Notes: generated by a model not told the origin, from the sequence alone. A DNA stretch of 64,000 nt from Bordetella genomosp. 7 (GCF_002261265.1 NZ_NEVK01000001.1:124001-188000), one strand, 5' to 3'. Positions 34,049 to 43,703 are shown, numbered from the stretch's first letter. Numbers and translations are program-made.

Positions 34049-35869
34049 ATGTCCAAGCCAATCGAGGATTACGGATTGATCGGCAATATGCTGTCGGCCG
34101 CGCTGGTGGCGCGCGACGGCTCGATCGACTGGCTGTGCCTGCCGCACTTTGACTCGCCGGCCTGCTTTGCCGCGTTGCTGGGCGACGAAAGCCACGGCCG
34201 CTGGCTGCTGGCGCCGGCGCAGCCGTGCGCACCGGCGCGGCGCCGCTATCTGCCCGATACGGCCGTGCTCGAGACCCTGCACGAAACCGACACCGGCGCA
34301 GTGCGGGTATATGACTTCATGCCGCTCAGCGATGAGGACGAACGCGTGGACGTGGTGCGCATTGTGCGCGGCGAACGGGGCCACGTGGACATGCATACCG
34401 AGCTGACGCTGCGCTTTAACTATGGGCAGGCGGTGCCTTGGGTGCGGCGGCGCGATTATGGGCTGAGCGCGATCGCGGGGCCCGATGCAGTAGAACTGCA
34501 TACCTCGGTGCCGATGGAGGGCCATGACATGAAGAGCGTGGCCAGTTTCCGCGTGCACCAGGGCCAGACCGTGCCGTTTACCCTGTCGTACCACCGTTCG
34601 CACAAGACGCCGCATTTCGTGCCCGACCGCTTGGAAAGCATGGACCGGACCATTGCCTGGTGGCAGGAATGGGCCAAGCGGTGCCATTGGGAAAACGGAT
34701 CGGGCGAGCGGCGCGATGCGGTGGTGCGGTCGCTGATCACGCTGAAGCTGCTGATCTTCCAGCCCACGGGCGGCATCGTGGCGGCGCCCACGACCTCGCT
34801 GCCGGAAGAGCTGGGCGGCAGCCGGAACTGGGATTACCGCCATTGCTGGCTGCGCGACTCGGCCTTGACGCTGTACGCGCTGTTGAATGCCGGCTATCGG
34901 GAAGAGGCCGAAGCCTGGCGGCAATGGCTGTTGCGCGCGGCGGCGGGGCATCCCAACCAGATACAGATCATGTACGGCATTGCCGGCGAACGATGGCTGC
35001 CCGAGAACGAGATACCGTGGCTGCCGGGCTACGAGGGCAGCGCGCCGGTGCGAATCGGCAACGGCGCGGCGGGCCAGATGCAGCTGGACGTCTATGGCGA
35101 GCTGATCGAGACCCTGCACGCGGGCCGGGTCGCCGACCTGGCTCCGTTGGCCGAGGCATGGCGGATGCAGAAAGTGCTGCTCAAGCCGCTGGAGCAGCTA
35201 TGGGACCAGCCCGACCACGGCATCTGGGAAGTGCGCGGGCCGCGCCGCGCGTTTACGCATTCGCGGCTGATGTGCTGGGTGGCGCTGGACCGCAGCATCA
35301 AGTCGTGCGAGCGCTTCGGGCTGGAAGGGCCGGTAGAACGATGGCGCGAGCTGTGCGAACGCATACGCCAGGACATCTGCACGCATGGCTACGATGCGCG
35401 CATGAATTCGTTTGTGCAGTATTACGGCGGCACGGCGCTCGACGCCAGCCTGCTGCTGATTCCCCAGGTGGGGTTCCTGCCGGCCAGCGACCGCCGCGTG
35501 CAAGGCACCATTGCGGCCATCGAGCGCAAGCTGATGCGTGATGGCCTGCTGTTGCGCTACAGCACCGAAGAAAGCGATGATGGCCTGCCAGGCGAAGAGG
35601 GCGCGTTCCTGGCCTGCAGCTTCTGGCTGGCCGACGCGTACATCATGCAAGGACGCCTGGACGACGCCGAACGTCTGTTCGAGCACCTGCTGGCGCTGCG
35701 CAACGACCTGGGCCTGCTGGCCGAAGAATACGATGTGGCGCGGCGGCGGCTGGTGGGCAATTTCCCGCAGGGGTTCTCGCACATCGGCCTGGTGAACACG
35801 GCCTATAACCTGGGCAAGGCCGGCGGCACGGCGCGCCAACGATCCACGAGCGACGCGCCGCGCGACTGA
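34049..35869 (+). CDS. Glycoside hydrolase family 15 protein (glucoamylase/trehalase-like)
   Basis: A 606-residue cytoplasmic protein without a signal peptide. The N-terminal beta-sandwich begins 'IEDYGLIGNMLSAALVARDG', the standard start of bacterial GH15 proteins. The (alpha/alpha)6 barrel from about 240 has 'GSRNWDYRHCWLRDSALTLYAL', 'DHGIWEVRGPRRAFTHSRLM' (general acid Glu) and 'LLAEEYD' (catalytic base region). Family members release glucose from alpha-glucans, trehalose or glucosides. The SDR gene immediately upstream could oxidise the released sugar. Confidence 0.88.
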   Translation: MSKPIEDYGLIGNMLSAALVARDGSIDWLCLPHFDSPACFAALLGDESHGRWLLAPAQPCAPARRRYLPDTAVLETLHETDTGAVRVYDFMPLSDEDERVDVVRIVRGERGHVDMHTELTLRFNYGQAVPWVRRRDYGLSAIAGPDAVELHTSVPMEGHDMKSVASFRVHQGQTVPFTLSYHRSHKTPHFVPDRLESMDRTIAWWQEWAKRCHWENGSGERRDAVVRSLITLKLLIFQPTGGIVAAPTTSLPEELGGSRNWDYRHCWLRDSALTLYALLNAGYREEAEAWRQWLLRAAAGHPNQIQIMYGIAGERWLPENEIPWLPGYEGSAPVRIGNGAAGQMQLDVYGELIETLHAGRVADLAPLAEAWRMQKVLLKPLEQLWDQPDHGIWEVRGPRRAFTHSRLMCWVALDRSIKSCERFGLEGPVERWRELCERIRQDICTHGYDARMNSFVQYYGGTALDASLLLIPQVGFLPASDRRVQGTIAAIERKLMRDGLLLRYSTEESDDGLPGEEGAFLACSFWLADAYIMQGRLDDAERLFEHLLALRNDLGLLAEEYDVARRRLVGNFPQGFSHIGLVNTAYNLGKAGGTARQRSTSDAPRD

Positions 35870-35882
35870 CCGCGGGTGCTGT

Positions 35883-36866
35883 TTATTGCGGCTGGATACG
35901 GGCGGCCGTCACGATGTCGAGCCACTTTTTGCCTTCGGCCTCGGTAAAACGCGCGAAGGCCTGCGGATCGGAGCCCACGGGCTTGGCGCCCAGGCCCGCA
36001 TACTGGGCCTTCAGCCCGGGTTGCTGCAACGCCCGTGCAGCGTGCTGCGACAGTTTGGCCACGACCTCGGGCGGCGTGCCCGCAGGGGCCCACAGTCCAT
36101 ACCAGGTGCTGATGTCAAATCCCGGAAAGCCCGATTCGTCCATGGTGGGTACATCGGCCAGTTCGTCGACGCGCCGCGGCGTGGTGACGGCAACAGCGCG
36201 CAGTTTGCCGGACTTGATGAACGGCATGGCCGACGGCATGGAGTCGAACATAAGCTGGATCTGGCCGCCTACCAGGTCGGTGAGCGCGGGCGCGCTGCCC
36301 TTGTACGGTACGTGCTGCATAGTCAGGCCGCTGCGCACTTTGAAAGACTCGCCCGCCAGTTGCTGAGCCGACGCCGTGCCCGCCGAGCCGAAGTTCAGCG
36401 GCTGCGTCTGCCCCAGTTTGACTAGATCCTGCACGCTGCGCACGCTGGAGCTTGCCGGCACCACCAGCACAAGGGGTACGTCGGCCAGCTGCGTGATGGG
36501 GGCGAAGTCTTTGAATGCGTCATAGCGCATCGACTTGTACAAATAGGGATTGATAACGTGCAGCGACGCGTTGGCCAGGAAGGTATAGCCGTCGGGCTTG
36601 GCGCGCGCCACCAGGTCGGCGCCTATCATGCCGCTGGCGCCGGGTTTATTCTCGACTACGACACTCTGGCCGATGGTCTTGGACATTTCCGCGGCCACCA
36701 GGCGCGACACCGTGTCGGTGGGCCCGCCCGGCGGATACGGCACGACCATGGTGATGGGGCGGTCAGGGAAGTGGTCTGCGGCGGATGCGGCAAGGGGAAC
36801 AACGGTAAAACCGGACATGGCCAGCACGGCCGCGGCGCGGCGCAGGGGATGCGGCAAGGCAAGCAT
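35883..36866 (-). CDS. Bug/TctC-family periplasmic substrate-binding protein
   Basis: A 327-residue receptor. The signal peptide ends 'AASAADHFP' (about 28-30). 'ITMVVPYPPGGPTDTVSR', 'VENKPGASGMIGADL' and 'HVPYKGSAPALTDLVGGQ' are the family motifs. TAGGAGA precedes ATG 36866, and a longer reading frame is not needed. It is the last gene of a leftward operon with a quinone oxidoreductase and a CoA-transferase, so its ligand is probably the acid activated by that transferase. Confidence 0.92.
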   Translation of the reverse strand: MLALPHPLRRAAAVLAMSGFTVVPLAASAADHFPDRPITMVVPYPPGGPTDTVSRLVAAEMSKTIGQSVVVENKPGASGMIGADLVARAKPDGYTFLANASLHVINPYLYKSMRYDAFKDFAPITQLADVPLVLVVPASSSVRSVQDLVKLGQTQPLNFGSAGTASAQQLAGESFKVRSGLTMQHVPYKGSAPALTDLVGGQIQLMFDSMPSAMPFIKSGKLRAVAVTTPRRVDELADVPTMDESGFPGFDISTWYGLWAPAGTPPEVVAKLSQHAARALQQPGLKAQYAGLGAKPVGSDPQAFARFTEAEGKKWLDIVTAARIQPQ

Positions 36867-36877
36867 GGGGATGTCTC

Positions 36878-37882
36878 CTATTTTATTTTGAGCGCCACTT
36901 TGCCGATGACGCGCCGCGATTCCAGCGCGTCCAGGGCCAGGGCGAGATCGGCGGCCGGGTAGACCGCCGTGACTGCAGGCCGGATCCGCCCAGTGCGGGC
37001 CCAGTCCAGCAAGGTATGCATGGCGCGCTGCAGCGCCGGGGCATGCGCGATGCGCTCGTCTGCCGGGGTCCACCCCAGGTAGCGGCCATAGAAGAACCCA
37101 TGCAGGCTGATGTTCTTGACCAGCAGGAGGTTCAGCGGCACCGGCGGCACTTGGCCGCTGGCAAAGCCGATGCTCAGCATGCGGGCGTTGGCGGCGGCGG
37201 CCCGTACGCTGTGCTCAAAGGCTGTCCCTCCTACCGGATCGAACACCACATCCGCGCCGCGGCCGTGCGTCAGGGCCTTTACGTTTGCGGGCAGCTCCGC
37301 GTCGGCGGCCATGGCGTGGGCGGCGCCGGCGGTCAATGCGGCCTGGCGCTTGTCGGGCGTGCTCGCGCACGCGATGACGTGGGCACCCGCCTGCGTGGCG
37401 ATTTCAACTGCCGCGAGGCCCACGCCCGATCCCGCACCCAGCACCAACACGGTATCGCCGGGCTGCAGGCCGGAGCGCCACAAGAGCGCCGTATAGGCCG
37501 TGCCATATGAGATGGGCACGGGCAGCGATTTCAGAAGATCCAGCCCTTCTGGCACGGGGTAGACGGTGTACTCGGGCAGCGTCAGATACTGCGCGTAGCA
37601 GCCCCAGCGCGAAACGGCCACGACGCGATCGCCTGCGGCCACGCGGGTGACGGCGCTGCCGCGCGCGGTAACGCGCCCCACGGCTTCGGTGCCGGGCACG
37701 AAGGGCAAGGGCGGGCGGCTTTGATAGGTGCCTTCAATCAGCAAGCGCGTGGCGTGGCTGACGCTGGCGTGCTCGATTTCGATTGTGACTTCGTGCGGGC
37801 CGGGCGCGGGCGCGTTGTCGATTTCGCGCACGGTGACGTCGGCCACGGGGCCGTGGCGTTCGCAGACCAATGCACGCATCAT
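36878..37882 (-). CDS. Quinone oxidoreductase-type medium-chain dehydrogenase
   Basis: A 334-residue zinc-independent MDR enzyme. It shows the GroES-like N-terminus, 'LPFVPGTEAVGRV' (about 60-72), the nucleotide-binding 'DTVLVLGAGSGVGLAAVEIA' and 'GRGADVVFDPVGG'. Structural and catalytic zinc cysteines are absent. Such enzymes use NADPH to reduce quinones or enoyl-CoA/enone bonds. The ATG at 37882 overlaps the upstream CoA-transferase stop (ATGA), so the two are coupled, hinting at action on an acyl-CoA product. Confidence 0.87.
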   Translation of the reverse strand: MMRALVCERHGPVADVTVREIDNAPAPGPHEVTIEIEHASVSHATRLLIEGTYQSRPPLPFVPGTEAVGRVTARGSAVTRVAAGDRVVAVSRWGCYAQYLTLPEYTVYPVPEGLDLLKSLPVPISYGTAYTALLWRSGLQPGDTVLVLGAGSGVGLAAVEIATQAGAHVIACASTPDKRQAALTAGAAHAMAADAELPANVKALTHGRGADVVFDPVGGTAFEHSVRAAAANARMLSIGFASGQVPPVPLNLLLVKNISLHGFFYGRYLGWTPADERIAHAPALQRAMHTLLDWARTGRIRPAVTAVYPAADLALALDALESRRVIGKVALKIK

Positions 37883-39081
37883 GATGCCGGCTCCGCTTGC
37901 TGCACGACGCCGACGCGCAGCAGTTCTTCCACGTCTGCCTCGGCCACGCCCCAGTCGGCGAGTATCTGCCGGGAATGTTCGCCGATGGCCGGCGCGGGTA
38001 CCAGGCCGCGTGCCTGTGCCAGCCCGGGCGCGCGTGCGTAGGGCAGCGGGGCGCCGCCAGGTTGGGCGAGCGGCTCGAACAGATTCAAGTGCAGCGCCTG
38101 GGGGTGCGCTGCCAGGCCGTCGTAGTCGCGCACGCACGCGTGCAGCACGTCTTCGCGCGTCAATCGTTCAATCCAGTATGCCGACGGACGCTCGCGCAAC
38201 TGCGCGGCCAGCGCCTCGTGCAGCGCGTCGCGACGGGCCATGCGGCCGGCGTTGTCGGCGTAGGCGGGGTCGGTTAGCCAATGGGTACGATCCAGCGCCC
38301 GGCACAGGCGGCTGAACTGGTCGTTGTTCAGGGCCAGCACCGCCAGGCGTCCGTCGGCGGTGTCGAATACGCCGTTGGGCGCGCTGACCGGGCCGGCGAC
38401 TCGTTCGCCGGCCATCGCGTGCGCCACGATATCGTGCACTTGCAGTGCCGCGCACGCGTGGAACAGGCTGATCTCGACGTGGCTGCCGCCGCCGCCGCGA
38501 GCCTGCCGATACAGGGCGGCGCTGGCGGCCTGCGCGGCGTACAGGGCCGTGGCGATGTCTGCCATCAGCATGCCGATGCGGCGCGGCGCGCCGTCGGACG
38601 CCTGGTTGGCGACCATCAGGCCGCTGTCGGCCTGCATCACCGAGTCCGACGCCGGCGCATCGGCGTACGGGCCGTCGGCACCGTAGCCGCTGATCGAAAC
38701 ATAGACGAGCTCGGGGCAGTCGCGTGCCAGCTCAGCGTAGCCCACGCCCAGCCTCGATGCCACTCCCGGCCGGAAATTCTGGATCAGTACGTCGGCCTGG
38801 CCGGCCAACCGGGCGAGCAGAGTTCGGCCCGCTGGCTGCCGTGCGTCTACGCACAGGCTGCGCTTGCCGACGTTGTAGGCGATGGACAAGGCGCTGTCTG
38901 CGCCGCGCACTACGCCCACGTGGCGGCCCCAGTCGCCGGTGGGCGGTTCGACTTTTACGACCTCGGCGCCCTGCTGCCACAGGAGTTGCGCACAGTACGG
39001 CCCGGCAATGCCCTGGCTGATGTCCAGCACGCGCAGGCCCGTGAAGGGCAGCGGCACAGGGGAGGAGGCGGAACGATGCAT
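37879..39081 (-). CDS. CaiB/BaiF family III CoA-transferase
   Basis: A 400-residue CoA-transferase. It has 'FTGLRVLDISQGIAGPYCAQ' (13-32), 'GAEVVKVEPPTGDWGR', 'NVGKRSLCVDARQP' and a candidate catalytic D175 in 'RIGMLMADIATALYAA'. The start at 39081 (MHRSASS) is preferred to one 16 codons upstream, but neither has a clear Shine-Dalgarno. It is the first gene of the three-gene leftward operon (CoA-transferase, oxidoreductase, Bug), opposite a LysR gene. Confidence 0.88.
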   Translation of the reverse strand: MHRSASSPVPLPFTGLRVLDISQGIAGPYCAQLLWQQGAEVVKVEPPTGDWGRHVGVVRGADSALSIAYNVGKRSLCVDARQPAGRTLLARLAGQADVLIQNFRPGVASRLGVGYAELARDCPELVYVSISGYGADGPYADAPASDSVMQADSGLMVANQASDGAPRRIGMLMADIATALYAAQAASAALYRQARGGGGSHVEISLFHACAALQVHDIVAHAMAGERVAGPVSAPNGVFDTADGRLAVLALNNDQFSRLCRALDRTHWLTDPAYADNAGRMARRDALHEALAAQLRERPSAYWIERLTREDVLHACVRDYDGLAAHPQALHLNLFEPLAQPGGAPLPYARAPGLAQARGLVPAPAIGEHSRQILADWGVAEADVEELLRVGVVQQAEPAS

Positions 39082-39173
39082 GAGGCTTATGTCGTCTGGT
39101 GGGTGTATCCACTGATGGTAGGCAGGCACACCGTATTCGACAATGCGTGGAACTGTGCCAGTAATGGTGAATC

Positions 39174-40115
39174 ATGTTTGACAATATCCCCGACCTGAAC
39201 CTGGTGCGGCTGTTTGTCGCCATGGTTGAATCGCCCAATCTCAGCGTGGCGGCACAACGTTGCGGCATGACACGCTCGAACATGTCACACCGGCTGAAAA
39301 GGCTGGAACTCGTGATGGGGGCACAGCTGTTACGGCGCACGACCCGCCACGTGGAGCTCACCCAGGCAGGCCGCCTGCTGTACCAGCACGGCGTACGTTT
39401 GCTGGACGAAATGCGTGCCGCCCAGGCATCGATCGACAGCCTGGGCGGCACCGTGCGCGGCGATGTACGGGTGCGCCTGCCCACCGGGCTGGGACATTTA
39501 TACCTGGCTCCGGTACTGTTGGAATTCGCTCGCAGCTATCCGGATATCAGCCTGCGCGTGCACATCAATGACAACATCGGCGACCTGGTGTCGGCCGAGG
39601 TCGACCTGGCCTTGAAGATCACCTCAGCACCGCCTGAAGACCATGTGGCGCGGCGGCTATGTGCTATCCAGTGGGTGCTGTGCGCCGCGCCGTCGTTCAG
39701 GCACGAGGGCCGGCCGGTGCGCACGCTGGAAGAGCTGGGGCGGTGTTCGCTGATCGCGCCGCAGTCGATGGGCCGGCGCTTCGACCTGCGCTTGATGCAT
39801 GCGCATGGCGATCCGCTGGTGCTGCGCGTTGCGCCCCGTCTGCAGTCGGGCGACTACCCGTTTCTGCGCGAAGCTGTGCTGGCGGGGCTGGGCGTTGTCC
39901 TGCTGCCTCGTTATGCGGTGTGGAAAGAGCTGCGCGACGGCCTGTTGCAAGAGGTGCTGCCCGAGTTCGAACCCGAAGGCGTAGGCAACGCCATTTACCT
40001 GCTGACCGCGCCCAATCGGTTTCCGTCGATGGCTGCGCGTACCTTGGCGGCTTTCGTGCAAACGCATATCGAACGGCACCATCGAGACTGGCTGCGCCCC
40101 GCGGCGGGGCGCTGA
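39174..40115 (+). CDS. LysR-family transcriptional regulator
   Basis: A 313-residue regulator with the HTH at residues 6-65 ('LNLVRLFVAMVESPNLSVAA', 'MSHRLKRLELVMGAQLL') and the effector domain from about 93. It is divergent from the CoA-transferase operon (92-base gap), which it probably controls. Confidence 0.9.
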   Translation: MFDNIPDLNLVRLFVAMVESPNLSVAAQRCGMTRSNMSHRLKRLELVMGAQLLRRTTRHVELTQAGRLLYQHGVRLLDEMRAAQASIDSLGGTVRGDVRVRLPTGLGHLYLAPVLLEFARSYPDISLRVHINDNIGDLVSAEVDLALKITSAPPEDHVARRLCAIQWVLCAAPSFRHEGRPVRTLEELGRCSLIAPQSMGRRFDLRLMHAHGDPLVLRVAPRLQSGDYPFLREAVLAGLGVVLLPRYAVWKELRDGLLQEVLPEFEPEGVGNAIYLLTAPNRFPSMAARTLAAFVQTHIERHHRDWLRPAAGR

Positions 40116-40143
40116 TGGTCGCGCCAGGCGGCGCGCACGCCGG

Positions 40144-41724
40144 TCAGGGCTGGGCCGGCGCTTTCAGCGCGGCCTGGAAGCGCGCGACGTAGGTATCGAA
40201 ATCGATGTCGTCGCTTTGTTCCAGGCGAGCCTGTTCGGCATGCGACTGGCGCGCGGCGTCGGCGTAGGCGGCCGCGACGTCGGCTGGCAGGGGCGTGGCG
40301 CGCAGCGTATCGGCGTGCCGCTTGCTCAGTTGCAGCGAGTAGTCGTGGAAAGACAGGCCGCTGTCGCGCAGGCCGGCCAAGAGCTGCGCCGAGGGCGTCT
40401 GGTCGGGGTCGTCGAGCTTGGCGCGCTGGGCCTGCACGGCTCGTGCATAGGCGTCGCCGCCCAGCGCGTGGTCGTACAGGGCCGCATAGGGAGCGATCTG
40501 GTCAAGCAGCTGATGGCCCCACTCGGCCACGCCGATGCCGGCGCCATCGCGGTCGAGCAGCAGGCCGGGCCTGCGGCCTTCTTTGACGACCATCGAGAAG
40601 TTGTCGGCGCTGCGCTGGCAGTAGCCGTTCTGGGAGAAATACGGGCTGTCGGACGCGGCACAGAACAGCAGGAAGGCGTCCATGAAGCGCGCCGTTTCGG
40701 CGGCAATGCCCACAGGCTGCTGCGGGTCGATGTCCAGGCAGCGCACTTCGACGTACTGCACGCCGCGCTCGGCCAACGCAGTAACCGGCCGTTCGCACCG
40801 GCCGGTGGTGCGCTTGGGGCGGATGCTGGAGTAGTACTCGTTTTCGATCTGCAGCACGTTGGTGTTGAGCTGGATCCATTGGCCGTCGCGATGCGTGCCG
40901 ATGGCCTGGTAGTCGGGCCAGGGCTGCGTGACGGCGCCGTACAGGCGCCCCAGGAAAGTGCCCAGATCGTTGTAGCAGAGCTTGAGCTGCGATTGAGCCT
41001 TGTTCTGGTAGCCCAGGTCGCTCATGCGCAGGCTGGTGGCGTGGGGCAGGTACAGCGTGTGGGCGTCCAGCGATTGCAGGGCGTGGCCGTTGTCGCCCAT
41101 GAAGTCGCGCGAAACCGCCGGCGCCGCGCCGAACAGGTACATCAGCAGCCAGGAATAGCGGGTGAAATTGCGAATGAGCGCAATGTAGCCGCGCGATCGC
41201 CGTTCCTGGGCGGCGATAGGGCCGGGTTCGAGCTCGTCCCAGAGGGCGTCCGGCAGCGAGAAGTTGTAGTGCAGCCCCGCGATGCATTGCATGGCCTTGC
41301 CGTAGCGTTCGGCAAGCCCGCGCCGGTATACGTGCTTGAGCATGCCGGTGTTGGATGTGCCATACCAGGCGATGGGAATGTCGGCTTCGGGGGGCAGCGT
41401 GGCCGGCATGGACTGGTTCCAGATGTACTCGCCGTTCAGTACGCTGTAGACGAACCGGTGGGTGTCTTCGAGTTCGGCAAGCAGCGGCTCGACACGGGCA
41501 TGGGTGCCGGTAATGAGTTCGAGCAGCGCTTCGGAATAATCGGTAGTGACGTGTTCGTTGGTCAGGGCGGAGCCCAGGCCGGCGGGATGGGCGGTAAGTG
41601 CCAGCTTGCCGCGGGCGTCGACGCGCAGCCCTTCTTTTTCGATGCCGCGCAAAGTCTGGGCGAGCAGGTCGGGGCGGGCCTTCAGGCAGGCCATGCGGCT
41701 GGCAGCGGTATCGTTCACGGTCAT
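40144..41724 (-). CDS. gshA: Glutamate-cysteine ligase
   Basis: A 526-residue enzyme making gamma-glutamylcysteine from Glu, Cys and ATP, the first step of glutathione synthesis. The gammaproteobacterial-type family is shown by 'RGIEKEGLRVDARGKLALTAHP' (26-47), 'DYSEALLELITGTH', 'CIAGLHYNFSLPDALW', 'LRMSDLGYQNKAQS' and 'LIFCAA'-like 'AFLLFCAASDSPYFS'. The length fits the 520-residue family size. The start at 41724 (MTVNDTA) removes a 33-residue extension with no family match. It is divergent from a lipoprotein gene. Confidence 0.93.
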   Translation of the reverse strand: MTVNDTAASRMACLKARPDLLAQTLRGIEKEGLRVDARGKLALTAHPAGLGSALTNEHVTTDYSEALLELITGTHARVEPLLAELEDTHRFVYSVLNGEYIWNQSMPATLPPEADIPIAWYGTSNTGMLKHVYRRGLAERYGKAMQCIAGLHYNFSLPDALWDELEPGPIAAQERRSRGYIALIRNFTRYSWLLMYLFGAAPAVSRDFMGDNGHALQSLDAHTLYLPHATSLRMSDLGYQNKAQSQLKLCYNDLGTFLGRLYGAVTQPWPDYQAIGTHRDGQWIQLNTNVLQIENEYYSSIRPKRTTGRCERPVTALAERGVQYVEVRCLDIDPQQPVGIAAETARFMDAFLLFCAASDSPYFSQNGYCQRSADNFSMVVKEGRRPGLLLDRDGAGIGVAEWGHQLLDQIAPYAALYDHALGGDAYARAVQAQRAKLDDPDQTPSAQLLAGLRDSGLSFHDYSLQLSKRHADTLRATPLPADVAAAYADAARQSHAEQARLEQSDDIDFDTYVARFQAALKAPAQP

Positions 41725-41887
41725 ATGGATATTCTGGGATTGAGCGCGGATTTTACGGGGTGCGGGCGTTTCGTGCCGAGGGATCCCGCACCGGCAGTAG
41801 GGGGGCTTTTGATCTGCCCACACTGCCGGCGCCGATCGGCGACAATCAGCGCAACCCCACTGCTCGCGACCCGGAGGCCGCAGGACG

Positions 41888-42424
41888 ATGATTTCCCGAT
41901 TGTTTAGCCCGTTTATGGCGCGCCTGTCACGCCTGATTGTTGTCGCGCTGCTGCTGGCCGCCTGCTCGCCCAGTTACAACTGGCGCGAAATGGATGTGGC
42001 CGACGGCCATGTGCGCGCAGCCTTTCCGGCCAAGGTGCAGACTCAGGCCCGCGACATTTCGCTGGGCGGGCACCGGCTGCGGTTTACGCTGGATATGGCC
42101 GAGGTGGATGGATCCATGTTTGCCGTGGGGCATGCGCGGCTGCCCGAGGCCGTCGCAGGCGACCCCGCTGCGCGGTTGGCGCTGCGCGACGCCCTGGTGC
42201 AATCGCTGTATGCCAACCTGGGCGCCCGGCCCGCGACGCCGCTGCCCGGCGATGGCGAAGTGATCGAAATACATGGCCAGGCGGGCGAACGGCCCGGCTG
42301 GATACTGGCGCGGGTGTGGGTCACCGATACCCTGCTGGTGGACGCGGTGGCCGCCGGCTCGCCGCAGGGCTTGCCGCGCGAGCGCGCGCAGGAGTTCGTG
42401 CAGGCGGTGAAGATCAATCGGTAA
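41888..42424 (+). CDS. Putative lipoprotein
   Basis: A 178-residue protein with a lipoprotein signal: a hydrophobic stretch and lipobox LLAAC with Cys at residue 26, followed by SPSY, so it should be sorted to the outer membrane. The mature domain (27-178) has mixed alpha/beta content and begins 'NWREMDVADGHVRAAFPAKV', a pattern seen in small uncharacterised betaproteobacterial lipoproteins. Function unknown. Its 3' end overlaps the convergent LuxR-type gene by 11 bases. Confidence 0.75.
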   Translation: MISRLFSPFMARLSRLIVVALLLAACSPSYNWREMDVADGHVRAAFPAKVQTQARDISLGGHRLRFTLDMAEVDGSMFAVGHARLPEAVAGDPAARLALRDALVQSLYANLGARPATPLPGDGEVIEIHGQAGERPGWILARVWVTDTLLVDAVAAGSPQGLPRERAQEFVQAVKINR

Positions 42425-42680
42425 GCGGCGGCAACAGCCCCTGCCGCAGCGCCTGCGTGATTGCCGCGCGGCGGTTGTAGACGCCCAGCTTGCTGCACGC
42501 GTTGCCGATATGGAAATTGACGGTGCGTTCGGTAACGCCCAGGATGACGCCGGTTTCCCAGCTGGTTTTTCCCAGCGCTGACCAGTACAGGCAATCGCGC
42601 TCGCGGTCGGATAAAGGTTTGGCGTGCATGGCGACGCAATGCGGGGATGCGGGGCGGGAATGAGGGGGAAGATTTTCCAT
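42414..42680 (-). CDS. Solo LuxR-type HTH protein
   Basis: An 88-residue protein consisting almost only of a LuxR/GerE helix-turn-helix: 'LSDRERDCLYWSALGKTSWE', 'ILGVTERTVNFHIGNACSKL' and 'RRAAITQALRQGLL'. The 'TERTVNFHI..A..KL' helix matches autoinducer-type LuxR proteins, but no signal-binding domain is encoded upstream: only 73 bases separate it from the next gene. It is either a small free-standing regulator or the surviving C-terminus of a decayed LuxR gene. The start may be 42680 or the internal Met at 42629. Confidence 0.65.
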   Translation of the reverse strand: MENLPPHSRPASPHCVAMHAKPLSDRERDCLYWSALGKTSWETGVILGVTERTVNFHIGNACSKLGVYNRRAAITQALRQGLLPPLTD

Positions 42681-42753
42681 GGCGCCCGCATGGATGAGCG
42701 GGCACGAGCCGCCGGCGCCGGCTTATCGGACCGATCTGAATGGTGCCGTCGGC

Positions 42754-43626
42754 CTAATCGGCTGCCGCGGCGAACACCCCGCGCAAGGTCTGCGTGATTG
42801 CCGATTTGCCATGGTGGCGTCGTTCGAGCATGCCCACGCGCCGCAGGATGGGCGGCCCGGGCAGCGGCTTGACCGCCAATTGCTTGCCGTGGCGCCAGTC
42901 CGCATTGGCCAGCAGCGGCACAATGGCCACGCCATAGCCTTGCCGCACCAGCTCGGCAATGGCCTCGATGGAATTCAGCTCCAGGATGACGTCCGGGGCG
43001 GCGCGCAGGCGCGCCAGGGCGTCGGCGATCAGGTGGCCCGTCCAGAGCGAGCGGTCGAACTGCAGGAATGGTTCGGACGCCAGCAGCGACGCGACCGACT
43101 TGCGGCGCAGCCGCGGGGCGGCGATCAGGACCAGCGGCTCCTGGTACAGCGGTGTCCAGACCAGTGACGCGTCTACGCCATGCGGCGGCTCGGTAACCAC
43201 CGCAGCGTCCAGTTCGCCGCTGGCCACGCGCGCCGCGAAATCCGCCGACTGGCCGGCCAGCAGGGTGATGCGCAGGTCGGGGAAGTCGCGCTTTACGCGC
43301 GCCAGCACCGTGCCGAAGGTACCCATCAGGGACGACACCAGGGTGCCGATGCGCAGGCTGCCGCGCATGGGGTTGCCGCTGTGCGCGAGCAGCTGCTCGT
43401 AGCGCGCGACCAGGTCTTCGAGTTCGGCCAGTACCTGGCGGCCCTGCGCCGTGGGCACGGCCGCCTGCGCGCGCCGCTCGAACAGCTGTGTGTCCAGCTC
43501 GCTTTCCAGGTTTTTGATCTGCAGGCTGACGGCGGCCTGGGTCAACCCGACGTGGCGGCCGGCCGCCACGAAGCTGCCCAGCCGGGCGGCCGCGAGCGCG
43601 GTGCGGAACTGGCGTATGGATGCCAT
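42754..43626 (-). CDS. LysR-family transcriptional regulator
   Basis: A 290-residue regulator. It has an HTH at 3-62 ('IRQFRTALAAARLGSFVAAG', 'AAVSLQIKNLESELDTQLF') and an effector domain with 'LRIGTLVSSLMGTFGTVLAR'. It is divergent, by 77 bases, from the dehydrogenase/fumarase operon at 43704 and is its likely regulator. Confidence 0.9.
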   Translation of the reverse strand: MASIRQFRTALAAARLGSFVAAGRHVGLTQAAVSLQIKNLESELDTQLFERRAQAAVPTAQGRQVLAELEDLVARYEQLLAHSGNPMRGSLRIGTLVSSLMGTFGTVLARVKRDFPDLRITLLAGQSADFAARVASGELDAAVVTEPPHGVDASLVWTPLYQEPLVLIAAPRLRRKSVASLLASEPFLQFDRSLWTGHLIADALARLRAAPDVILELNSIEAIAELVRQGYGVAIVPLLANADWRHGKQLAVKPLPGPPILRRVGMLERRHHGKSAITQTLRGVFAAAAD

Positions 43627-43639
43627 GGGTCGACCCTAT

Positions 43640-43680
43640 ATAAGCAAAACTTGGTCTGTCCAAAATAATTAATAGTTTTA
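43640..43680. promoter_or_regulatory. Divergent promoter/operator of LysR and the dehydrogenase operon
   Basis: An AT-rich island in otherwise GC-rich DNA. It contains TTGG-N5-CCAA (43651-43654, 43660-43663), a T-N11-A-type LysR site, inside a wider AAAAC (43646-43650) / GTTTT (43675-43679) inverted repeat. TATATA at about 43638-43643 could be the -10 of the leftward LysR gene. Confidence 0.45.
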
Positions 43681-43703
43681 CTTCTGTCAAAGCCGGCTGC
43701 ACC

